Shown here: piece after piece, positions 55,975 to 64,000 of the stretch
Numbering within the stretch: the first letter of the stretch is position 1
How the letters are laid out: every line of letters begins with the position of its first letter
Source of the DNA: Epiperipatus broadwayi
Lineage: Eukaryota > Onychophora > Udeonychophora > Euonychophora > Peripatidae
DNA length: 64,000 bases
Direction: 5' to 3'
Assembly (NCBI GenBank): GCA_028023455.1
Contig: JAQFVV010012536.1
Span: forward strand, 1,444,001-1,508,000
Notes under the pieces: generated by a model
Databases searched by the model: none
What the model was told of the DNA's origin: nothing
The model's input: only the letters and a program-made list of their open reading frames with translations
Made by a program: the position numbers and the translations under genes

Positions 55975-56741
55975 TGGTAATAAAAGATATTGAAAAAAGA
56001 GGATATATTCCTTGGGACTCAAATGTGCCAACAGTACATAATTATCTGGTTTAAAATCATTTTTATTTAGGAATAATAAGTTATGTAAATATAAATCAGA
56101 TAAAATAAGTAATATAAATGTATTTACTATGGATTTATTAAATATTGGATATAATCATAAATTAATTTATAATATTGTTAGTAAGTTTAATAATAATTGT
56201 AATGTGTTAAGTGCTATAGATATTGATAAAATGAAATATACTTGGATATCAGTACCATTTATTTGTAATGAACAAGTGAAATTTATAAGGCAAATATATA
56301 AAAATATATGTAGAGTCACATTTTATACTGCTCCTAATTTAAATAGATTGATAAATAATTAAAAAAAATAGATGTAATATTTTAAATCAAAGTTGTGCAA
56401 TGTATAAATGGTGGTGTGTTTGTGGAAAAGCATATATAGATGAATCTCGGTGTACATTGGAGAAAAGGTCAAAGGAGCATTTATTGCTATATAAACGAGT
56501 GCAAAAATCAAGATAAGAGAGTGTTAGAAATGATGACATATCACCTTCAGTATTTTTTGATCATAATGTTACATGTATATATGGTTTTGATTTTGATTTT
56601 AATAAAGTCAAAATTGTATGTATTGAAAGAAATAATAATAAACATAAAATTAAAGAAGCTATGTTAATAAGAAACAGAAAGCAGCATTTGATAAATAGAC
56701 AAGCTGCTAATATAAAAATTAATGAATTGTGGGGAAATTGA
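55975..56741 (+). pseudogene. PLE protein, decayed (RT thumb plus GIY-YIG)
   Basis: It starts IKDIEKRGYIPWDSNVPT, aligning with IKPIETRGFIPYESHVPM of the 31.3-kb copy. A long open part follows at 56129-56362 (MKYTWISVPFICNEQVKFIR), then CVCGKAYIDESRCTLEKRSK in a new frame, where YIG has become YID. It ends KIKEAMLIRNRKQHLI and INELWGN with a stop at 56739. Frameshifts near 56055, 56363 and 56520 and a stop make it inactive. The two copies are diverged at protein level, so they are separate insertions rather than a recent duplication. Confidence 0.75.
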
Positions 56742-56801
56742 TGTATGACGTAATTGTTTTTGTAGACATTTATAATGGTTTTTTTGTAACTGAATTTGAA
56801 T

Positions 56802-56843
56802 ATAGTTGATAACGACTACTTAGATAGTCAAAAGTACTTCTAT
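56802..56843 (+). ncRNA. Hammerhead-like motif in the right PLE terminus (GAAA lost)
   Basis: Mirror of the motif at 55924-55965: ATAG, TTGATAA, C, GACTA, CTTAGA, TAGTC, then AAAA where the left copy has GAAA, AGTACT, T, CTAT. Loss of the G12 base is expected to abolish cleavage by a true hammerhead. All helices are otherwise intact. Confidence 0.5.
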
Positions 56844-56876
56844 TAAATTATAGTAGATATTTGTTTTTAAAATATA

Positions 56877-59764
56877 TATACATATGCATATTTGTATTTT
56901 TGCATGTACGTATGTATGCATATGTTAATGTCAGCATATCTTTTATTATTTTTATATGTATTTTCAAAGTTTCTTATTTAAACAATAACAACTCTCTCCA
57001 AACAATAGTGCTACTCAGTACAAGTGTAATAAATGATGGTTATGTGATGTTTTAGTAGTTTCTTGTTTATTATGATTGATTGTCAGATGAAAAATATATG
57101 ATTCCATAGGAATAACATTATTTCATTATATAATATTTAGCGGGAACTATAACAATAAAACTGCAATGTATACTTTCATATATGTATAAGTATTAACATT
57201 GAACAAATGTAAAGTTATGGGTTAAATAAACATAAAAGTTAAAATTTTATGGGAAAATAATAATAATGAAACATTTAATTTTTCTCTCTCACATTCAGTT
57301 TTTTTTTTTTTTTTTGAAAAAATTTATTACTGTATGCATGACCACACAAAGATGCTTTTGGTCTTTTGGCAATTTAAAATGAAAAGAACTTTTTTTAAAA
57401 AAAAAAAAATTTAACAAATGCACAACTTCATCATGTCAATAATTAAAGATTATGTTGAAATGTAATTATTTTCAACAATCAGAAGTTTATTTTATCTGGA
57501 TAAACATTCATTAAATTTTACTTGCATTAAAGTTTTTTTTATATCTTTACATGTTTAGGTATAACTTTTATTTCCATTTCATTACTATCTTTTAAAATCC
57601 TAATTATGGTCTCATAATACTAAGCTTATGTTTTATACACAATTAATGAAGCTATACATAACGATTAATAAGCTAAGTGCTTTTGGGAATTCTGTTTCCA
57701 TATTCATAGCTCTTTTCATTAGTAGTTAGTGAATACCACAGTAATGTATGCAAATTTATTCAATAATGTTTAAATTACCCACTTTTTAGAGATACTAAAG
57801 CAGGCATCTCTTCGGTTGATTGCTTAGGGATCATCTGTGATGAAACAAGCCTCCTTCACTTTGTGTTTTGCATTCTTGCAGTCTGTTCACTTTATCTCAG
57901 CTGAAGCCGGTTAATATAATAATGTAATATTTACATTTTTTCATTTTTGATCATTTCTACTTTATTGTTAATCTTTAAATTTAACATTTGTTTTTACATT
58001 AGAGATATTTGTAGCAAGTTATAAAAAATGCATGACATTGACTCTATACAAAGATAGAATAAGGTATTACTAAAAATGAGTTGTATTTTAAGTTAATAGC
58101 ATTTTCTTTTAGTTTAAATAGTGTGATTTTTATTTTATGAGTTTTTTGACTCATGAAACTTCCCTTTTGTGATGCTATAAATCCATGCACATACATATAT
58201 GCTTACCCAAGTCATGATTCTTTAATCTGCTGTCAAGACAATTTTATAATGAATTAAAACTTTCAGGAATATAAAAATATCAGTCAAAGTTGATTGTCAG
58301 TTTATTTCTTTATATTAAAAGAAGACTCGATCTTTTACTTATGTGCCATTATTGTTATAGCAACATTATATAGTTTGTGCCATTTTAGGCATTTCAGTAG
58401 CATTGTCATTACTTTATCTTTACTTCATTATTTTGAGTCTATCTATAATCTTAGATTACTGTACACAGCTTTATTTTATCACAGAAGTCATTTAAAATTA
58501 GTTGTTAAAAATATCTGAAGATGTCAGCATCAGTCAGATCTTTAGGAAATTACAATATATATATATATAATTTGCATATCAAAGAAGTCAGATCTGCCCC
58601 CTTTTAATCTCAGGTGACAATTTCTGATTGGTGGAGGATTTTGCCTCATGCAAATTTAAAAATTTTTCATTTTGAAAAGAAAAATTGTAATTTTTACTAA
58701 TTTGTGTACATATTAAACATTATTTATGCAATATTTTTGTTAAATACTTATTTAAAACCAAAAATTTATATGACTATAGTTAGATTTTATTTGAAAACAT
58801 TATTTTTTAAGAATATAAGTTGTAAAAAGTTCATTATGACAAAACAGAGTTTTACTTAATAAGAAAAATATTTTTTGTCAATATCGATAAAGAAATTTTT
58901 TTAAAATTTTAAATGTTCAATTGTAACATATTTTCTTTCCTTAATGATAACTAACCCTAATTTTTTTTTGAATTTAAGAAATGGAATTCAGATATTTAAT
59001 ATTTGATTTTATTAACTTTTTGAATAGATAAAATTACATCCAATAATATAGTATTTTATTTTTCTATTTTACAAAGGTCAAATATTAATTTTTAAAATGC
59101 CTTTTATTTATGGATGTACATTTTTATTAAATACTTTAAAGATTATCAATATATAACATAGAAAAAAAGGTTTAATTGTGAAAATAAAATATTTAAATAT
59201 GAAGAAAGTTCTTGCTAGTGTCTTTTCCAATAAGAAAGAAGTTGGGTTGTGAACAAATTATGGAGATTGCTTTGACAATAAATTGAAGATTTTTTATTTA
59301 GATAATATTGGCCTGTTGTTATGTGATTTACATTTAAAACCACTTAGCTTTGTACAATATCAGATTTATTATCTAAGTAATGATGAATATATATTTATAA
59401 ATATCATGATAATTTTTGAATACAATTTAACCAGCGACCACCTAGTATTATAAAGCCTAAATTATAAGCAGATGAAAAATTAAATCCATTTTTCCATCTA
59501 CTTGTAATTTATACTTTATAATACTAAGTAGAGAGGTTGATTAAATAGAATTCATATTTATTTATAAAAATTGTAGGTTTAGCATCAGATAATTGATATA
59601 TGTTATATATACATACGCAAATACTTGCATTATCATCAGAGAAGTTACTTTCACTTATGATTTATTTTCCATTCTTCAGTCATTTTTCAAAATGTTAAAC
59701 ATGGAACCCACTTTTATTTTTGATATATCATATTATCTCTTTTTGCTCAGCAACTTATGTAGAT
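56877..59764. other. Intergenic, no gene recognised
   Basis: AT-rich. At 57001-57060 a short R2-outer-end-like string (GATGGTTATGTGATGTTTTA) occurs. At 57867-57881 a pyrimidine-rich acceptor-like TTTGCATTCTTGCAG precedes TCTGTTCACTTTATCTCAGC, but that frame closes after ten codons. No supported gene. Confidence 0.45.
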
Positions 59765-59885
59765 CTCATTAACTTTACGAATAAAAAAACTTCAAAAAAG
59801 AGCTTATACGAACATATACTTTAAGATCTCATTAACTTTACGAATAAAAAAACTTTACAAAAGAGCTTATACAAACATATACTTT
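59765..59885 (+). repeat. Two-copy tandem duplication, about 60 bp
   Basis: GATCTCATTAACTTTACGAA, AAAAGAGCTTATAC and ACATATACTTTAA are repeated with three or four changes. A recent local duplication. Confidence 0.85.
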
Positions 59886-60065
59886 AATTTTATTCTTTAT
59901 AAAAGTATGTGATGTTATAACTATGTTTTGAAGATGTAATGATTATATTTTTTTACCTGGTAGTATATCATGAACATAGTAGATGATTAAAAGTTTTCAG
60001 TATATGGAATAAATCATGTTCAAAAATATTTTAATTTCAAAAACATTATGAAAAATCTATAAAAG

Positions 60066-60450
60066 AACTGTAATGTGATGTGATGTGATGTATTGTGACT
60101 TCTCCTTATATAAAGTCAGGAATCTCTCAGCAACTATGCCCAGAGAAACCTGTGAGCCACTTTAACTTCCCTTTCCATTCCCCACCCATGTTTTCCCATA
60201 TTCTTCTGTATCCTGCTTTATCCCATTTCCACAACATAATCTTTGTCAACTCCATGGCCTAAATCCCTCATCTTTTCCCAAATGTGCATAAAACCAATAA
60301 CCCACTTTCTGTATAATTACTTTGTTTATATTCATTCTTCCACAAATTCATTATTTGTACCTTTCTGCTTTCAGGCATTTATATTCGATTAACAGATGCC
60401 TAATATTTTCTAAGCCTTCCTTACACAACTTACAGATTAAATCACGCACA
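60066..60450 (-). pseudogene. LINE C-terminal zinc-knuckle fragment and 3' tail
   Basis: The minus strand reads VRDLICKLCKEGLENIRHLL and then IEYKCLKAERYK, the C-x2-C...H...C cluster found at the end of many non-LTR retrotransposon proteins (in intact elements 'CPLCNEGEETVEHLLLECPRL'). About 270 bases later the sequence ends in a short tandem, TGATG repeated four times at 60075-60090, the kind of simple-repeat tail these elements leave. The rest is broken by stops. A different LINE family from the RTE copies, because those lack this knuckle. Confidence 0.6.
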
Positions 60451-60787
60451 TTTTTTTACAGTAGATTGAATAATTAGCAGAGGTGACACATGGCGATAAA
60501 TTTATAGTACTTGATTGTCACCTGCAACAGGGTGCATTACCTGCTATCTTCTTATCATAATAAATTCTAAAATATTGATATTTAGAACTCATGAAAGGAA
60601 ATGAGATGCGTATATTTTACGTTCGTTGCTGCTTGAATGATTAGTAGTGGTAGAGTACTATCTGTGATAGGATATATTGCTTACTATCTTCTTTAGTATG
60701 ATTAATTCTAAGATCTTAACATTTAGAACTGCATCTCAATTCTTAATACTTAATGAATTTTGTTTTGTTAAAGGTAATACATACTGA
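60451..60787. other. Unassigned, with a local duplication
   Basis: ATTAGCAGAGGTGACA / GATTAGTAGTGGTAGAGT and ACCTGCTATCTTCTTATCAT / GCTTACTATCTTCTTTAGTA, then AATTCTAAAATATTGATATT / AATTCTAAGATCTTAACATT, show two diverged units of about 175 bp. Type unknown. Confidence 0.5.
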
Positions 60788-61028
<241 letters not shown>

Positions 61029-62703
61029 TTATTCTATGAAATAAAACAAAGTACATCACAAATATTTAAAAACTCCAAACAAGAAAAATCTTGTGTGTGG
61101 AATTTACATGTAAAAATAAATTAAATAAAAATACAATCAAAAACTATAATAATAATAATTAAAAAAAGATTTTCTTTTTAATAATGCTATGTATAAAATA
61201 TACGATAAAATTAAAACATTTTAAATAATTAAAAGACAATTAAAAAAAATTGATGTAAGGAGTATTAATCGCGTGTGTGTGGGGTTGGGGGGGGGTATTA
61301 AGGTAAAAGTATTATTATTATGTAATGATCTAGAAACTATTTATTATGGATGCCTATGATAAAAATAAATATCTTTCTTATTTCCAAATTTTATTTTAAA
61401 AAGCTTTTTTTAAAAAAAAAAATCCATCCTTTTAAAGTCTCATATGCATGTATAGGTTATATTGTCACTTTAATTTGCCTCTCAGCATGGAATTTAGTAC
61501 ATGTATATATATGTCACCTACTATATATTTGAAAAATCAGTGGCTACCATATGGTTTAGTGCTATAATATCATCTTTCCCAAACTGGTTTCTATCCTTTG
61601 CTTTCAACAGTTAGGAATAAGATTCAAAATTGGAATTGCACTTTTTATTCCTTTATTCTATTCAAGCTTATACTAGCGGTCTTTAGAGTAGGATAAAGAT
61701 AGTGGTCTTGGAAATATATGAGTTAGCATATGTGAATCATGTAATATTGTTGGTATTAATATTCCCAGTCTAAAAGTAGAAGTGGTCTACAGTTAGCATA
61801 AAATCATGCTCTTTAAATAATTAGAAACTGGTTCGATATCATCTTTGCATATCCATGTAAGGAAAACTTGAGTTCAAACTCTTAAGGTTTTTTGAATTCC
61901 AGAATTAGTTTGAATATAATAAAAGAATATTTTTCATGTTCGCACCTTAAATCAGTGAAATGCAATATCATTTTCGAATTCTCTAATCCAGCAGATAGTT
62001 TTGACTATGTAATAGTCTTCTTTAGACCTTTTTGCAAAGCTCTGATGAAAACTGTTATCCAGTCAAAATTGACATGTGGATTGGGAACTTTAAAAAGAAT
62101 ATATTGTTGTTACATATAGTAGAATTAGAGGATATATTGGTTCGACTTCTAAAGTGATTTTTGAATGCCATTACAATTTCATTTTGTTTTTAATAATCTG
62201 GCATTATATAAAAAGCTCATCTTTAAAATGGAACTGACATCTGATACATACTAAACAGATATTCACACTCACTTAATATAGAAAGTTGAAGGAAGCAATG
62301 CGGAATGTCCGGTGATCATTTGTTGCAGTTGGACTGAACATCGACTAATTTGAACAGGTGCTAAATAGCAATTTGATCAAATCAGTTGTTGTTACTTTTT
62401 AAAAATGTTTATAGATACATTTGCTTATATTTAAATGAACCAAGAGGCAAATTTAGAAAAATTGACTGTTTATTCTTCTTGTTGAAAATTACATAACTTA
62501 TATTTATTCAAATCTCCAGGTTTATTTCTAAGCTTATTACGTCTGTTGAGACATGTAAGTTTTTAGGAATTCAAGTATTAATGTAAATATATAAACTTTA
62601 AATAGTGTTTGTAAAGTATTATATGGTAATGTATAAAAATTAAGTAAATTATATGTAAAAAAATATCATTCTCAATGGTATATACTCTTTTTATACAATT
62701 ATA
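61029..62703. other. Intergenic, possible decayed tRNA-like heads
   Basis: A G-rich patch, GTGTGTGGGGTTGGGGGGG, lies at 61275-61297. At about 61774-61845, GTGGTCTACAGTTAGCATAA followed by CTGGTTCGATATC has tRNA-like spacing, and a weaker one is at 61547-61600. No coding gene supported; a 75-codon frame at 61892-62119 has no motif. Confidence 0.4.
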
Positions 62704-63401
62704 TAATTCACCAAACTTGTAATGTTCAAGTTAATTTGAAAAGGTGAAATAACTGTAAGAAAGTTTAACTGCACTGAGCCAGCTATTGGAAGATCACTGC
62801 CAGAATCATACTGCTGAATAAGAATGAGAGTTAGGAATATGCCTTTATATAGATGTGATTCAATATGTAAATTAGGTTCAGTATGTAAATTAAGCAATTA
62901 GATGTTCCATTTTTTGATAATGGAACACAGGAATCATTTTTATTGATGGAATGGGTATTCCTTGCAATAGCCTAAGCTTTTTTATATTTTCTTTTCCTAT
63001 TATCTCTCTCAGTACATACTATTCTTACATTGGAGGGTGAAAAGGTGTGTTCCATAGTAAACTCACGATTGAATGTAAGAGCAATATGTGCTGAAAGGGA
63101 TGATAGGAAAAGAAAATATAGTGAAGCTTGGATTATTGCAAAGAATCCTCATTCCATCAATAAAAAAGATTCCTGTATTCCATTATTGAAAAATGGAAGA
63201 TGTAATCACTTAATTTGCATACCAAACCTAATTTACATATTAAAACATTCTAATATAAAGGCATATTCCTAAATGCACATTCTTATTCAGCACTATGATT
63301 CTGGCAGTGATCTTCCAAAAGCTAGTGTAGTGCTTTTGACACTTTCTTATAGTTATTTTACCTTTTCATATTAACTTGAACATTACAAGTTTGTTAGAAT
63401 T
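62704..63401. mobile_element. Head-to-head pair of PLE-type C-terminal ends
   Basis: Arms of about 290 bp: TAATGTTCAAGTTAATTTGA, AGATCACTGCCAGAATCATA and CATATTGAA-like blocks on the left match TCATATTAACTTGAACATTA and TATGATTCTGGCAGTGATCT on the right. Both arms, read outward from the centre, encode the same peptide type (ERDNRKRKYKKA / ERDDRKRKYSEA, SINKNDSC / SINKKDSC). Thus two copies of the same retroelement 3' end are joined back to back about 63 kb. The string CACTGCC-AATCAT is also at 7.5 kb. Confidence 0.6.
63030..63272 (+). pseudogene. PLE-type GIY-YIG C-terminal fragment (right arm)
   Basis: An open frame of 80 codons; the relevant part is LNVRAICAERDDRKRKYSEA then WIIAKNPHSINKKDSCIPLL. 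It shares the spacing of basic residues, the Glu-Ala helix and the later Asn with the C-terminus of the 31.3-kb PLE. The first 12 codons come from the junction of the two arms. No YIG motif is left. Mirror copy on the minus strand at about 62885-63000 and a third at 9762-9895. Confidence 0.45.
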
Positions 63402-64000
63402 AAAAAAAACATTATTGAAAACTAGATAAATGATGTTTAGTTCTGTTTCATCCTCTTTACATTACTAATATTAAATGTTTTTTAAAAAAATAATTCTTTC
63501 TTTATAGTTTTTATAGTGCTTTGAGCAATAGATTATTTGACAGTTTTGATTGGTTAGCAGTCTTCTTCAAAGACTGCAGTTAAAACTATCTGCTAATTGA
63601 TTGGATGAAATTCTGTGAAAAATGAAAAGGAGTCAATTTTTTTAAAAAAAATTATTAATCATAGATAAAAGAATAAGGTCAAATCATTTAATATAGATCA
63701 TCATTATGGTATAATTCATCAATAAGTTTGATGGGCAAATAATTTATATCTAATTAAAGTTGATTCACAAATAGGTATTGGCTAGGAAATAATGAACTGA
63801 ATAGTGAGAAAAATAAGATTATAGTTAAATATGAAGAAGATACAATTATGGTGACTAGATTAGCAACTGACTTCTAATTAGGTAGTAATATAAGTATAGA
63901 AGTAAACAGATGATTGCTTTTAACTTCTAAAATCATTCATCATCAACAAAAGATCCAGAAATTAATATGGTGGTCGTAAAATAATATAAGCAATGTTGAA
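63402..64000. other. Intergenic with a pLTR-like scrap
   Basis: At 63556-63580, GCAGTCTTCTTCAAAGACTGCAG reads on the minus strand as TTGAAGA, A, GACTG, similar to the first half of the hammerhead-like motifs, but no CAGTC-GAAA partner follows. Otherwise unassigned. Confidence 0.4.

Larger units (their letters stand above)
55891..56876 (+). mobile_element. PLE copy bounded by 80-bp inverted terminal repeats
   Basis: The left end 55891-55970 is the reverse complement of the right end 56797-56876 with only about two mismatches (AAAACAAATATCTACTATAA mirrors TTATAGTAGATATTTGTTTT). Each end contains a hammerhead-like motif, pointing outward. The interior is a decayed copy of the PLE at 31301-32167. 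PLEs are known for terminal repeats in direct or inverted arrangement; here the inverted form makes a structure like a DNA transposon. Total length is 986 bp. Confidence 0.75.

Noticed and set aside
57867-57915. Second exon for the orphan gene after TTGCAG
   Set aside because: The acceptor is acceptable and the phase fits, but the frame closes after ten codons and 10 kb of intron would be needed; not convincing.
63541-63600. TTGAAGA-A-GACTG as an eighth hammerhead core
   Set aside because: Only the first half is present; the second helix II strand and GAAA are not at the required position.

Overview
The window is AT-rich, repeat-dense nuclear DNA from an invertebrate animal. The evidence for this is: almost no long open frames, several Penelope-like retroelements (PLEs) with GIY-YIG endonucleases, tRNA-derived SINE heads, RTE-type and zinc-knuckle LINE 3' ends, a solo LTR, a Merlin-like DNA transposon, an intronless cathepsin L pseudogene, and one orphan exon with a spliceosomal donor. 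Nothing points to bacteria, an organelle or a virus. The phylum cannot be settled from this sequence; a mollusc, chelicerate or cnidarian with an AT-rich genome would all fit.

Layout. 0-17 kb: debris with a tRNA-type SINE (1.7 kb), a hammerhead-like core (4.94 kb), a three-unit fold-back inside a 15-bp direct repeat (5.0-5.9 kb), a PLE C-terminal scrap (9.8 kb), an RTE element broken into two opposed halves (11.1-11.9 kb), and copies of two local repeat families. I call these R1 (about 200-270 bp, with a GAGTTCAAATCCC motif) and R2 (a fold-back with TTTTATGCACAAA and ATCAATGGATGC). 17.8-20.7 kb: a low-repeat island with CCAAT and E2F-like motifs, a possible GT-AG intron and a late poly(A) signal. 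21-31 kb: R1 copies, RTE 3' ends, palindromes. 31.3-32.3 kb: the best coding remnant, a 5'-truncated PLE with RT thumb and GIY-YIG domain, followed by a hammerhead-like motif. 33.1-33.9 kb: a ten-unit 62-bp array that is an amplified SINE tRNA head. 37-46 kb: two Merlin-type elements (37.4 kb, and its relative at 51.1 kb), fold-backs, and a 772-bp solo LTR with a 5-bp target duplication (45.75-46.52 kb). 47.64-47.85 kb: the only good host-gene signal, a promoter plus first coding exon. 49.9-56.9 kb: cathepsin L pseudogene, Merlin element, fold-backs, head-to-head hammerhead pLTRs, and a PLE bounded by 80-bp inverted repeats. 57-64 kb: mostly unannotated, with a LINE end, a compound microsatellite and a head-to-head pair of PLE C-termini.

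The most unusual theme is a family of at least seven hammerhead-like cores tied to PLE terminal repeats. They share a DNA-level skeleton: core, 5-bp helix II and GAAA, in most copies with a short palindromic or hairpin helix III. The bases at positions 3 and 8 covary (C-G in three, T-A in four). Several are arranged head to head, forming fold-backs. Ribozyme activity is inferred from sequence, not shown.
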